Positions 1 to 11,716 of a stretch of 46,307 nucleotides of DNA are shown one piece after another (position 1 is the stretch's first letter; the number at the start of each line of letters is the position of its first letter). The notes beneath the pieces are model-generated. The model did not search any database. It saw only the letters and a list, made by a program, of their open reading frames with translations, and was not told where the DNA came from. Both the position numbers and the translations under genes were made by a program. Source of the stretch: Guyanagaster necrorhizus (Eukaryota; Basidiomycota; Agaricomycetes; Agaricales; Physalacriaceae); contig NW_025064894.1 of the NCBI RefSeq assembly GCF_019112545.1, positions 1 to 46,307 on the forward strand, in the 5' to 3' direction.

Positions 1-352
1 AGTGAGAACTAAGCTACTTAAATACTGTTTAGCTGTCATGCTATAAATAACTGTTCACAAAAGATATTGTCTGCTGTAGAGCGGTTTCCCCCACCGTTGC
101 CAAGTTCTCCACAAAGAGCTGTTGTCTTGCTGCGGAGCTGTGGTGATGCACTGCCATTTGAGGACTGAAAAGGGTATTGTCTCCCTTCACTGCTCACAGC
201 AGTGTAACAGCAGGATGACCGACTCAGGCGGCTGAGCTAAGCGTTCCCACGGTCACGAGTGCTGGTCCAAGCGCCCTGACTAAGCCAAGATAGGGGTTTC
301 TTTCAAGGAAAAAGGAAAAAAAAATAGGAGAAAAATAGGAAAAATCGTAACA
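1..352 (-). repeat. Partial gypsy LTR (minus orientation), cut by window start
   Basis: The sequence matches positions 3,664-4,001 of the complete solo LTR nearby, including the shared opening (GTGAGAACTAAGCTACTTAA) and the A-rich end finishing in TAACA. Read on the minus strand it begins TGTTACG, the terminal form of this gypsy family. It sits inside the integrase of the chromovirus that follows, so it inserted after that element. Whether it is solo or belongs to a complete element cannot be told, because its other end is outside the window. Confidence 0.85.
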
Positions 353-359
353 AGAATGA

Positions 360-1157
360 GCAAACCAAACTCTGGAACAATACATCCGCATCTACTGCTT
401 CTACCAGCAGGACAACTGGGACACCCTCTTACCCATTGCTGAATTCGCCTACAATAATGCCCCTAATGCATTCACCGGAATTTCCCCATTCTTCACTAAC
501 AAGGGTTACCACCCTAACATCACCATTCACCCTGAAAGGGACATCACCTCCGCCCAGGCTCGAGATTTCACAGTCAACCTTGATGAACTCCATCAATTAC
601 TGAAGGATGAAATTTCTGAAGCCCAGTCTCGCTACAAGACCCAAGCAGACAAGCACCAGATTCCAGCACCTCCATTCACAGTGGGAGACAAGGTCTACCT
701 CAGCTCCAAACATATCAAAACCACCTGCCCAACCAGAAAATTTTCAGAGAAATACTTTGGTCCTTTTGAAATCATAGCCCAATCTGATACCCACTCCTTT
801 ACCCTGAGTCTTCCACCAGATCTCTGGTCCATTCACCCCATCTTCCATGTGTCACAATTGGAACCCATAGAAGAAAACACCATTCCTAACCAAATCCAAC
901 CACCATCACCTCCAGTCGAAGTTGACGGAGAAGAACATTTCGAAATAGCCCAAATCCTCAACTCTAAACTAGACCGCTGGTTCTGCTGCCCACTGCTGTA
1001 CAAAATTCAGTGGCTAGGATACGAAGGTACCAACAAAGAATTTGCTTGGTTACCAGCCTCCGAGTTCTCTGCTGATGAATTTATTGAAGAATTTCACTAC
1101 CGATACCCAGACAAACCAGGACTCTTGTTCAAAGTTATTCAAACATCCCATTCCTAA
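360..1157 (+). pseudogene. Chromovirus integrase C-terminal region plus chromodomain (5' truncated)
   Basis: The open frame begins inside the integrase core at ANQTLEQY, the helix around the last catalytic glutamate, and follows a TGA at 357 next to the inserted LTR. It continues through WDTLLPIAEFAYNNA and the GPFEI(I) SH3-like integrase tail (KYFGPFEI near residue 130). The end is a chromodomain: HFEIAQILNSKL, then YKIQWLGYEGTNKEFAW. Chromodomains recognise methylated histone tails and steer integration. The catalytic DDE core and everything upstream are missing, so this is a fragment and not a working gene. The assignment is clear from the motifs; the exact lineage within the chromoviruses is not. 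Confidence 0.88.
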
Positions 1158-1334
1158 TACAGTGCTACTCTGGACACCACCATCGCCCCACCTTACCATT
1201 TTAATTCTAACCACTAATTACCACCGTTCAATCACCCTTCCTACACTTTTAAAGTCAAAAAATTTTTTGCATTTACATTTTTTTCCATCACCAACATCCG
1301 ATGCCCTTTTCTATATACATTTTGTATAAAATAT

Positions 1335-2736
1335 TTACAAAGAAGCAGAACCTGATGGGCCTGCACCAGAACCCGAACTCTCCCCCCACTTCTTCAACTC
1401 CTTTATATCCTCGTCCAGCCCCTTCAACATCACCTCCCAAAGATCCTCCACCTTCTGATCCCTCTCATTCTTGAAAATCAGTTGGGCCTTCTTCCAGGCC
1501 TCCACCTCGGACTCTGAAAACAGCTCTGAAGGAGACGACATATCATCGGAACTGTAGTCATCTTGAAGACCTGCCACAGTATCATGAACATCCGCCATCT
1601 CGTCCGCCAACTCATCCACGCGATGCATCAACTTGCGTATCAATTGTGAAAGTTGGTGGAGACCGGTGGAGACCCCCACACTGCTGATCACCTTGCTCGC
1701 GGTGACCCCCTTGTTGAACGAACAGGTGGTTTTCTTGATCTTGCAGCAAGAGCAAGTCCGCCCTTGACCAGCGCCTTCAGTTACCAGGCATGCATAACAC
1801 TGGGCACCATCTTGACAACAGCACACACAACTCCCTAAAAAACAAAAAAGCTAAGTTGAGCCATGAAAGAAAACCAAGATACTTACTCTCACTATCTAAC
1901 AATTTCTCACCCTCTGCCAGTCCTGCCACTTCCAACTTCATCTGCTTTTTGAGGCTAACGATCACCTCTGTTCCACTATCATCCACTACGCTCCTCGACC
2001 TGAACTTGCATTTACGGTCTTTTTCTGCTGGACCCGCTGCCCTTCTCTTCCCCTCCCACACTCTCTTTCTCCTCTCCAGAGTCCCCTCGGATTCCTCAGA
2101 CTCATCATCCCTTTCAGTCTCCTTGTCCTGCTCATCATTGGATTCCAGAGGCATAGGGTGAGTCACCTTCTTGAAGTGAAGACCGAGGCCAGGACCAAAC
2201 CGTTCTGCCAACACTCGATGCAGCCGAAAATCAATGGCCTCCACAGGGGTCATTTGCAACCCATCCTCCGCAACCATCCTCTCCAGCTTTACCTCCTCAG
2301 CCTCAGCCCTCGCCGCTGCCTTCGCTGCCTCCCTCTCCTCAGCTTCTCTCCGAGCCACCTCTTTCAACGCCTCCTCTGTCTCCTTAGCCCACCTCTCTGT
2401 GGCCTGCAGAACCTCCTTCCTCTTCCTCTCCAACTCCTCCTTCTGCTTCTTTTTCCATGCCTCCCAGACCACACGGTCCACCCGGACCCTTTCCTCCCAC
2501 TTCTGCTCCCCTTGCTATTCCAAATGGCTCTCCACAGCCTCTGCATATTCTTCCTCCACAGTTCGCCATTCCAGACAAAACAATTCCTTGGCCTCTTCAG
2601 GGCCATCGGGGGTGGATCCTCTCACCAAAGGATCAGGAGTGTGTGAGTGATGATATGTGGCGAGTGATGACATAGGTGAAGATGGTAGTTTCAGATCAAG
2701 CTGAAAAAACTCCCATGGCCACCAACAATCTTCCAT
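1335..2736 (-). pseudogene. Antisense spliced gene inside chromovirus: coiled-coil, Cys-rich protein with premature stop
   Basis: On the minus strand an open frame runs from an ATG at 2,736 to 1,887, then a 52-nt intron (1,835-1,886, donor GTAAGT, acceptor TTTTAG), then exon 2 to a TAA-type end at 1,335. An in-frame TAG at 2,515-2,517 interrupts exon 1; the same frame continues on both sides, so it looks like a recent nonsense mutation. After the stop the product has a long Lys/Glu/Ala coiled coil, a basic stretch (RKRVWEGKRRAAG), then a cysteine cluster starting at the exon junction (CVCCCQDGAQCYAC, then TCSCCKIKKTTC) and a heptad-like tail (RKLMHRVDELADEM). The cysteine spacing recalls the Zn-cluster-like proteins that are abundant in Agaricomycetes; that link is inference from memory of the pattern. 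The gene converges on pol (177 bp between the stops), and its 5' end abuts the 3' LTR. Confidence 0.6.
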
Positions 2737-2797
2737 GTGGCCCCACCAGCCATTGGGATCTGCGCTCTTGAGGGCAAGAATGCTAAGAGGGGGATAC

Positions 2798-3289
2798 TGT
2801 TACACGCATGCTGCCAGCCTCCATGTCACCTCAACCAACCACGAATCCAATCACACTACCCACCAGACTCTGACCACTTCCTATTACCTACTAATTTCAT
2901 TTCACCAGTATCATTTCACATCTGTATTTCACATTGTAATATCTAGACCCCGAACTCAGTAATGAATACCGACACTGGAATCCAATGGAACCTGACTTGG
3001 AATTAGCTACCATTAGTATATAAAGCCATGTACATCATCATAGCTACTCAGTTCGAATATCAACTTGGATAAGCCATCTACACTTCATACTCACTCCTCC
3101 CTATCTCATCCATCGGATTCTGCTCCAAAGGATACTCCTGTTCACTTCTCTGACAGAACTCCATTCTGTCCATCCAGATCCTTGGGCTCTGACTCAAGGG
3201 TGACATTGCCAATAGCTTCATCAATGCCCATGCACTCTACTGGACTCCGTGCATGCACTCAAGCCCACTCGATTGGCATGTTCCTAACA
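2798..3289 (+). repeat. 3' LTR of the chromovirus
   Basis: It starts TGTTACAC directly after a purine tract (AAGAGGGGGA at 2,785-2,794) and ends CCTAACA, the inverted TGTTA/TAACA termini. A TATA-like box (AGTATATAAAGCC) lies near 3,014-3,026. Length is 492 bp. The next five bases (CAAAG) would be the target duplication, but the partner is outside the window. Confidence 0.82.
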
Positions 3290-5031
3290 CAAAGCTCTAG
3301 AAGCCTTTATAACTAGTTGGATTCTAAAATCTATGGGTTGGCCAAAGAAGTCAACTACTCAGGGTCCAGCCTCCTGCAGATCAGAATAATGATGGCAATG
3401 ATCCTGAGATCATGTAGCTTGAGTTTACAATACAAAATAGGCAGATTATACAGAAAGAAACACCTCCTAAGGAGAGTCTAGTAGCCAACTGTTAGACCCA
3501 AATCCCATGTGACTACCAGCATGTGATAAACAGTTCGATACCTCGCACTTCAGGTATGTCTGACTGAGTTCACAATGTGATAGCAGTAGTGGTTCAAGGC
3601 TTTGACAAAAGCTCGAGAGTAGATGGTGAAGAATAAACTTTAGTTCAAGACTGGGGTATTACAGTGAGAACTAAGCTACTTAAATACTGTTCTGTTATCT
3701 GGCTATTAATAACTGTTCACAAAAGATATTATCTGTCATAGAGCTGTTATCCCTGCTGTTGCCAGGCTCTCCACAAAAGCTGTTGTCTTGCTGTTGTGCT
3801 GTTATTGTTGCACTGCAAGTTGGAGACGAAAGAGGTATTGTCTCTCCCTTCACAGCACACAGCAACACGATAGGAGAGTGACCGACTGGGTTGCTGAGCT
3901 AAGCATTCCAACAGTTCTAAGTGCTGGTCTAAGCACCCTGACTAAGCAAGATAGAGGTCATTTCCAAGGAAAAAGAAAAGAAAATAGAAAAAATTATAAC
4001 ACCAACAACAGATCTCTGCACTCATTTCTCAAACCTCCAACTGAATGGAAATACCCATTCTTCAACAAGTACCTCAATCTGATGGGCATATTATCTCAAA
4101 ATGCTGTCATGCTTCAGTGCAAGTCTGACCTTCTCTATACTCTCTGACTCTTCAAGGACACATTGGATGACATTGACCACTTTATCATCAACTGCAAGTA
4201 ATACTTCAAGGTGTACATCATCTATCTTAGAGCAGACATGAATAAGGTCATCTTCACTGCCTCCTATTTTAAGAGCAAGACAAAATGATGGTAGATTCTG
4301 ATCACCCTAACACTATGCTCCACTACCCACCAACACTACTGCTACTCATTCTGACCTGTCTTCAAGCAAATGATCCAAGATAAGTTCATTGATTCAGCTA
4401 TCCAGAAGGTACACAAGAACAAGATAAAGAAGCTTCACATATGTGATAAAATTACCAGTGAGTATTTTGATGGACTAGAATAGTTAGAGATCTTGGCTGA
4501 GGTATGAGAGAGTATCAATAATGATAAACAGATAGTCAAATACCTCAAAATGGGGGTATCCCTATCTTATATTAGCATGATCTCTGATATAAGCACTAAC
4601 ATCCTAAAGGGATATGATATGTGGAAGGCTAGAATCACAAAAATGAATAAGGAGAGGCTGTAGTAGAAGACAGCAAACTTGGAGATTACAAGTGAGCTGA
4701 AGAAGCCTCATCCAACCAGCAATAGAAAGAATGCTAGTGGAGAATTATCAATGAAAACTAGCACAACAATGACCCCTTCCTATACTGCCCAGAATACTGG
4801 AACAGGGACAATATATACAGATAGTGGAAAGCCAATAGATATAGACTGCCTCAAGAAGGAAGGAAAGTGCTTCAACTGTAGGCAGAAGAGGCACATGTCC
4901 AGGGACTGTCCAAAAAAGAAGTAAACTTGAGACGACATCTGAATGCAGATCACAGAGTTACAGAAGGAAGCAGAAGGATTCAAGGACCTGAAAACAGAGA
5001 CTCAGATAAAAGAGGTAGAAGACAAAGCCAA
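3290..5031 (+). pseudogene. gag remnant of gypsy copy 1 (split by a solo LTR)
   Basis: The sequence aligns by eye with gag of the young element: the LPPEW-like block near 4,030 (matching PPAEWRRPPFDEW), the block around 4,430-4,560, and the zinc knuckle at about 4,864-4,908 (CFNCRQKRHMSRDC, a CX2CX4HX4C box). The longest open piece is 4,679-4,924. Gag would form the capsid, and the knuckle would bind element RNA. Many in-frame stops make it non-functional. A 512-bp solo LTR splits it at 3,490. Confidence 0.85.
3490..4001 (-). repeat. Solo gypsy LTR with target duplication CCAAC
   Basis: Complete LTR in minus orientation (plus-strand ends TGTTAGACCC and TTATAACA, 512 bp). The five bases CCAAC occur directly before (3,485-3,489) and after (4,002-4,006), a clean 5-bp target duplication, and gag of copy 1 continues across. 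It therefore arose by insertion followed by LTR-LTR recombination. It belongs to the same LTR subfamily as 1-352 and 38,539-38,605. Confidence 0.9.
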
Positions 5032-6449
5032 TGATATGCAGGCTACATGTCCAGCTCTATAATTTGCAAATTCTGCATAACACACTAGAATATGCTAGTA
5101 ACTGAGGATCATTAGCCAGTAGAAGACTATGGCTGAGGCTCTGAGCTGATAGTCATGCTAGCCACCAATATTAAGTCCAAATTGGACTTTGTAAAAATAA
5201 CATGGCCTAAGGATAAAAAAATCCTAAGTCAGATTTGAACTTAGAAAAGTTCAGCACCACATCTTGGAAAATACTAAGTCCAAGTTGGACTTAGAAATGG
5301 TATCTCAAATACAGCCAATTCTACATGCCACTAAGACAAGTATATTCTAAGACAGCTAAGGGTATAATACCATAGCCAGTTGTGGAGTATTGAGTAGAGA
5401 TAGCATCATCCAAGAGCAGTAAGAAGAGAGATTCAGTGATCTGTAGCTAGCACTGTGAGTTTTAACTCAAATGCCTAAGTCCAAATTTTCTAGGTATCAG
5501 GTGATCTAAGAGACTTAGAATTGAGAGGAATAGAGTGGATAGGACTGGTTGACTGGGCCTAACCAGGTCTGATCAATCAAGCTACTAAGAATAACTCAGA
5601 GGATTAAAACTTTGAGTAGACAGAAAGGAGTTAGATATCCACAGACACTGTAGGCTTAAAATAGAGCTGTGTGGTGGCCAGATGGGTCTGAGCAAGCATA
5701 GGGGAGTCCAGGAGTGCTGCCATTCTGGAGTAATAGCATGATTCCACTTTAAACAGGAGAAATATTATTTTGAATTACTTTATTTATAGATTCTATATCT
5801 GTTGTTGGTGTATAAAAGAAGGGAATGGGGGGAAAATAGAAAGCAAGCAATCTGCCCCCACATTCAGGCCTTCTAGCCCACTGTAGCTAGTCTCTGGGAC
5901 AATGGATTTTGAGTTCTACTTTGACTTAGTGATTTATTTAAGTTGCTTTATCACTTAGAGAGGATTGGATTGGAATAATAACTGTATTTTGGGTTTCAGA
6001 TTAATTTGGGTTCCAAACTATAAGGGTTTCGGCATCAGAATACAAGTTCTTCGGTTTTGAGGACTGCTAGCCAGCCAAGAGTGTGGCTAGTCAAGCCTAA
6101 GTGCTTGATAGACTTAGTATTTGGGTTTTGGAGTTTATTGGGTTTTGGAATATTCTAAGTTGATTTGGAGCGCAATTGTGCATTGATTCTAAGTCCTAAT
6201 TATACTTAAACATTGCTATAAACTACTCTCACAAGTATTGCATCTTTGAAAGCAAGATAGAGTTGAATAACTGTCTTTATTGACTGTTTCTTTGATTTTA
6301 TTTAAGACTACAAGAGTGCTTCTATCATACTCGAAACAACTGACCTCAACTGTATTTGGTGATTGTGTATTAAGTGGTTAGGTGTTGGTGATTGAGAGTT
6401 CATTCCTCATTCACCTCTCTTAGTCACTTAGCTGTTACCAAGCACATCA
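5032..6449. mobile_element. 1.4-kb LTR-like insert in gypsy copy 1
   Basis: Alignment with the young element shows that about 1.4 kb here is extra: gag ends near 5,031, and the same junction sequence (GACTAG) resumes at 6,452. The insert begins TGATATG and ends CACATCA, which are inverted at 6 of 7 positions. A TATA-like box (GTATAAAAGAAGGG) is at about 5,810-5,823. I see no coding region in it. The size and termini suggest a large solo LTR, perhaps of a copia-type element, but no relative is present to confirm this. The flanking bases (GCCAA / TTGAC) are not a clear duplication. It contains three near-palindromic CTAAGTCC repeats, described among the findings. Confidence 0.5.
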
Positions 6450-9400
6450 TTGACTAGCAAGTGATTTCACTAGATCAGCTAAAGGACTTATTGGTGTGTC
6501 ACAAGTAGCCATAGAATGGACTCATATGCCATCTGTAGGTAGTCATATTTATAAGCATTTAAATATACCTCAAGTTACTCTCTCTACCAATGCTCTAAAC
6601 AAGTCACACTAATAAACTCAACTGTCTTCAGGCTGAACAAAGAGAGAGGCCCTTAAGGAATGGTTAAAATCATTTGACACAGAATGAACCTGGCAGAACA
6701 TCCAAAGCACCAGGATTGGGAAAGAAGCAGTCACCACCTTATGAGGATAGATTCATTAATCTAGGATTGAAGAAGTGGATGATGAATTAGCTAAAGGAAT
6801 AAAGAAGGCAGAATGAGGAAAGGCACTGGAATGGCTAGATGAACTCCAAGGATCCAAGAGATTCATCTGATGACAAAAAATATATAGATGAGAGCTCACC
6901 ATGAAGGCACAAATACAGACACTCCTGAACCACACTATCTTCACTGTCACTACTCTAATAGACAGCAGCTATATAGAGAGATTCATCAACTAGGCCTTTA
7001 TTGACAGGCACCAACTCTCCACTAAGGCCACTACAGCCTTTATCCCAGTCTACAACATCAACAGAACCAAGAACCAAGCTGGATTGATCACTAAATTCAT
7101 AGAACTTTGATTAACTATTAAAGATCACTCAGAGAGGATTGACCTTGCCATCACTGATTTAGGGACCAAAGAGCTATTCCTCAGGCATGACTGGCTAATA
7201 TAGTACAACCCACTCATTAATTAGAAAACTGAACACATCACTTTTGTCTAATGCTAATACTGAAAAACACCATTTACACTCTCAGACAGCAATCTAGAGG
7301 ATAGATGGGATGAAAAGATGGAGGATGGCAAAACAATCCTTGCTATCAACATGAACCCTGCACTATGCCTATAGGCGATACATCATGCTAATGACTTAGC
7401 AGCCAAGGCCAATCAAGAGAAGATAGTCAAGACATTCAAGGAAATAGTATCTGAGTGGGTGCAGGACTACTGTGACCTGTTCAAGAAAGAAAACTTCAAC
7501 AAACTTCCTGCACCCAAGCTATAGGACCATGCCATTGAATTGGTGCCAAACATGAGTGTCAATCTTGACTGCAAAGTGTATCCTCTGGACCACTATAAGC
7601 AATTGAAACTTGACAAGTTCCTTAAGGAGAATCTTACTAGCAGATGGATCTGGCCATCCAAATCACCAATGGCTTCCTCTTTCTTCTTCATCAAAAAGAA
7701 GAATGGCAAGCTTTAGCTAGTTCAAAACTATCAAAGATTGAATAAGATGACCATTAAAAATTGATACCCTTTACTGCTGATTTCAAAACTCATGGATAAA
7801 CTCTGAGAGACCCACTATTACACTAAACTCAACATTAGATGGGGGTACAATAATGTGTGGATCAAGAAGAGAGATAAATAGAAGGTGGCCTTTTACACTA
7901 ACTGAGAGTTATTTGAACCAACTATCATGTTCTTTGGATTGACCAACTCACCAGCAACCTTCCAATGGATGATGAACAACATCTTTAAGGACCTGATTGC
8001 TACTAGAAAAATAACAATTTATCTTGATGATATATTGATTACATCCAAAGACAGAGAAGAATATCAACAGTTAGTATGACAAGTGCTCAAGCTGATGAGA
8101 AAACACAGATTATTCCTCAAGACCAAGAAGTGTGAGTTTGAAGTCCTGGAAATCAAATACCTAGGGGTTATAATTAGCAAGAGAAGTATATAGATGGACC
8201 CTGTCAAGATAGCCAGAGTAATCAAATGGCCTGAACCAACAAAAAAGAAGAAACTCCAATTATTTTTGGGGTTCACCAACTTCTACTGATGATTCATATA
8301 TGACTATAGCAAAATCATATGATCCATAATGCAGCTTACCAGCAATACCCCATAGATGTGAGACCTATCTCAACAAATGGCATTTGCCAATCTGAAAAGA
8401 AGATTAGCCAAGGATGTGATCCTGGCTATACTGTCTTAGGAAGGAAGGTTTAAAATGGAAGCTGATTTGAGTGAAAGGGCAATCAGTGCTGTCCTCTCAC
8501 AAGAGCAGGAAGGAAGATGGAGACCAGTGGCATTTCTCTCTAAAGTCTTATCAGTCATAGAGAGAAACTATGCAATCTACAACAAAGAGTTATTGGCTAT
8601 TATACTGGCACTAGCAGAATGGTATCATTATCTGATAGGTGTGGCTCAAGCATTCAAAGTCTGGATGGACTATCAGAACTTATAGTATTTTCATCTCTTT
8701 CAGAAGTTGAACTGACAACAAGCTCAGTGGGTGACTGAACTTGCCAAGTACAACTACATCTTATATTATAAAGCTGAAATAGCCAACAAAACAGCAGATC
8801 TTCTGAGCAGACAGGTTAACTATAATCAAGAGAGAGAAGATAACAAAGAGGTGGTGTTATTAAAGCCAGAGCACTTCTATACCATGATAATGCCAATAGA
8901 GGAGGAAATTCATACCAGAATCCAAAGTGCAACATGCCAGCTGACTCTGTGGGATCAAAGGATTGTGATATCCCTAAATCATAAAAGAGACATCATAAAA
9001 CACAAGAACCTGCTCTACTATGACAGATGCATTTATGTTCTCCAACAATCAATGTTAAAAGAGAAAATCATCACTCTGTCTCATGACCATGCAATCACCA
9101 GACACTCAGGGATCTCAAAGACAAAAGAGTTAGTGTTGAGAGAGTATTGGTGGCTGAAATTAGGACAGGATATCAATAAATATATAAAAAGCTGTGAGAT
9201 CTACCAGAGGACCAAGTCCTCCACCTGAGCCCAACCAGCTCTACTTCATCCAAATGAGATTCCTATAACCCTCTGGATGCATATCTCTGTTGATATGATC
9301 ACTGAATTACCTGATTGCAATGGCTATGACACCATCATCATTATTGTGGACCAATTCTCAAAGGTGATCATTCTGATTGCCTGTACCACTGAACTATCAT

Positions 9401-10350
9401 TGGAGGGATAGACTAAAATCCTTAGAGACAAGATTTACTCTAAATACAGCATACCACAAGTAGTCATCTCTGATCAGAGATCTCAGTTCATCTTCAAATT
9501 CCTAGATGATCTATATCAACTTCTCAGGATTCAGAGCAATGCCTCTACTGTCTACCACCCTCAGACTGACAGGCAGATGGAACACATCAACCAAGAACTG
9601 AAAAAGTACCTATGCATGTTTATTAACCACAGACAGAATGATTAGACAGAGTCACTCACTCTTGCAGCTTTTTAGTACAATAACCACATTCACTCTGCTA
9701 CTGAGAAATCCTCTTTTTTTATTAACTATGGTTGACATCTCAAAATCACTATTACTACATGATTCCACACATTCACATCTGTGTCACTGGACTTTGCCAC
9801 TGAGATGATGAAAATTCATCTTAAAACACAGACTGCACTTGAAAAGGCTGCCAGTGCAATAAAAGCTCAATATAATAAGCACTATCATGCAGCACACATA
9901 TATAACATTAATGATAAAGTTTGGCTCAACATGACAAACCTCCATCTGCCTCATCTGAAACAGAAACTTGCCAACAAGCAGACTGAGCTATTTTCTATTG
10001 TGGCCAAAATTAACACCTTAGCATACAAACTCCAACTTCCCACCTCATGGCACATTCATGATGTATTCAATGAATTTCTTTTAACATTATATGTCACATC
10101 TGTCTTTCCAAACCAGGAACAACTATCACCTTCACCCCCCAATCTCATCAACAATGAGAAGCACTATGAAATTGATCAAGTTCTCAATCATAAAACATGC
10201 AAAGTCAAAGTATGAGAAGAAGGCATGACAATGACTACTGACTATCTTGTTAGCTGGAAGGGATATGGACCAGAGTCAAACCAATAGGTCAATGAGAAAT
10301 AGATGAATGCAGACACAGCTATACATGATTATGAATTATTCCTAAATTAA
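6450..10350 (+). pseudogene. pol remnant of gypsy copy 1: protease to chromodomain
   Basis: Domains can be followed in order against the young element: the linker and protease (6,640-7,300, DSS at the active-site position near 6,961), RT (about 7,600-8,290, including a YLDDI block at 8,020), RNase H (8,455-8,685), the integrase HHCC box and core (about 9,080-9,650), the integrase tail and a chromodomain ending at TAA 10,348-10,350. Open stretches are short (for example 8,731-9,228 and 9,781-10,215); TGA, TAG and TAA interrupt the frame throughout. Many arginine CGA sites of the young copy are TGA or CAA here. Not functional. Confidence 0.88.
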
Positions 10351-10383
10351 ACTATCAGGACAATAGTCTTAAGAAGAAGGTAA

Positions 10384-10835
10384 TGTTATGATTTTTTATT
10401 ATTTTCCTTTCTTTTTTCATCTTTTATCTCTATTTATGCTTAGTCAGAATGTCTAGACCAGCACTTGAAACCATGGGATAATCTTAGTTAGCACACTATT
10501 GTCTTGTAGTATACAACAACATCCTGACAATGAGACAACTCCTCTTTTATAGGTAACCACAATATCCTAGGACAATGAGTATGATAGCACAAACATTTAC
10601 AACTAGTAGCACTATACTTAGCCTGAACAAATGGTATATAAGTAGCATAGTCAATGCTATATATCCCTAGTCTTGAACTATTCTTTATTCTACTATTTTA
10701 TTCAAGTCAACTAAGCATTGATCTTGGGACATAACATCTCTAAACACACTAAAGTGGACTTAAGCATGATTGTACAAACATGATACAGCACTTGTTTACC
10801 ATATATTATTGATCATATGTCACTTGGGTCTAACA
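10384..10835 (+). repeat. 3' LTR of gypsy copy 1
   Basis: It follows a decayed purine tract (AAGAAGAAGG) and starts TGTTATGATT; it ends GGTCTAACA, 452 bp. The phrase TTTATGCTTAGTCAGA near the start matches the young LTR (TTTATGCTTAGTCAG). It ends inside the protease/RT linker of copy 2, which runs on the other strand. Confidence 0.88.
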
Positions 10836-11690
10836 CAAAGGTTATTTAATCTATTTTCCAGTTGACTAATGAGTTATGTTGAATTAATCAGTCATGGCCA
10901 AGAAAATTTTTCTTGGTGCTAAGATCAGCAATGGCCAAGTTGATCCACTCTGCATAGTCCTCAATTGTCAGATAGAGTTCAACAAATTCAATAACTGAAC
11001 TGGCTTAGTTCTTGGTTCCATCTGCATTGTATATGAGGATAGAGGTGATAGTGGCTTAAGTTGGAAGGTTGTGCTTAGTGATGAAAGCATGATTAATAGA
11101 GCTCCCTGCACAGCCACTGTCAACTAAAGCTGTAATAGCATAGACAGTCCTTATAATGGGATCTCAATCTAGGCTTTAGTGGTCAAGTCTCTTTCAGTAG
11201 TCTTTTATCACTAGATATATCTTTTTGATCCTCACAACTCATCAAGCCATTTCAAGGTCTAGCACCTTTCCACTTTTCTCATTTCTTTAACCATATCATT
11301 GATAACTTCTTTGGTCTAGATCTAATATACCCAGTTTTTGAGTACTGTCTTTGCTTCTTCCTTGGTTCTTGCATCTTTAATGGCCTGCCAAGTCTATTTG
11401 GTGTCAAATGGCTTGAGCCAGCCAATGGGGGTCTCTTCTTTTGTTTGGCCTATGAGCATTTGAGCCTTAGTGCTTTGCAATTCTTTTGGTGTGTTTGTGT
11501 TAGTGAAAGTGGGTATATTTGAATGTGCATGTAAATATGTACCTACAGAGCTAGCATAAGTCCATTCAGCAGTATCCTGAGACACACCATTAAGTTCTTT
11601 GACTGACTGAGTGAAATTGCTCACTCATTAGTCTCATCTTTTACTTCTTCAATTTTTGTATTCTTTCTATTTTCCTCAAGTCTATCTGCC
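10836..11690 (-). pseudogene. Protease/pol N-terminal remnant of gypsy copy 2
   Basis: On the minus strand the open piece 11,624-11,394 ends with a WLKPFDTK block and contains HSNIPTFTNTNT. These match WLKPFNTEW and HSNIPTFDTHT in the pol leader of the young copy. Downstream come the protease region (the active-site triplet region falls near 11,120) and the conserved HDWLI block near 10,890, after which copy 1 interrupts. This part would have encoded an aspartic protease that matures the polyproteins. It is broken by stops and truncated. Confidence 0.8.
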
Positions 11691-11716
11691 ACTTTCTGCA
11701 GCTTGGCAATCTGTGC

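Larger units (their letters stand above)
353..3289 (+). mobile_element. 5'-truncated chromovirus (Ty3/gypsy) with 3' LTR and an antisense gene
   Basis: The remaining parts are, in order: the C-terminal end of integrase with a chromodomain (to 1,157), an antisense spliced gene (1,335-2,736), a purine tract (about 2,784-2,794) and a 3' LTR (2,798-3,289). Its LTR and integrase are clearly different from those of the other gypsy family here. Directly after the LTR comes gag of gypsy copy 1, so this element inserted into that gag. Its 5' part lies outside the window, beyond the LTR inserted at 1-352. CpG content is higher than in copies 1-4, which suggests a younger age. Confidence 0.8.
3290..10835 (+). 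mobile_element. Degenerate Ty3/gypsy copy 1 (plus), 5' truncated
   Basis: An old copy of the family represented by the young element at 38,606-46,307. Gag, protease, RT, RNase H, integrase, chromodomain and the 3' LTR can be followed in order, but frames are broken by dozens of stops and CpG is nearly absent. It is itself interrupted by a solo LTR (3,490-4,001) and a 1.4-kb insert (5,032-6,449). Its left part is beyond the chromovirus inserted in gag. Its 3' LTR ends inside protease of copy 2, so it inserted into copy 2. Confidence 0.88.

Noticed and set aside
2158..2650. Plus-strand frames of 138-162 codons
   Set aside because: They are shadows of the antisense coiled-coil gene; products are Leu/Ser/Pro-rich low complexity.
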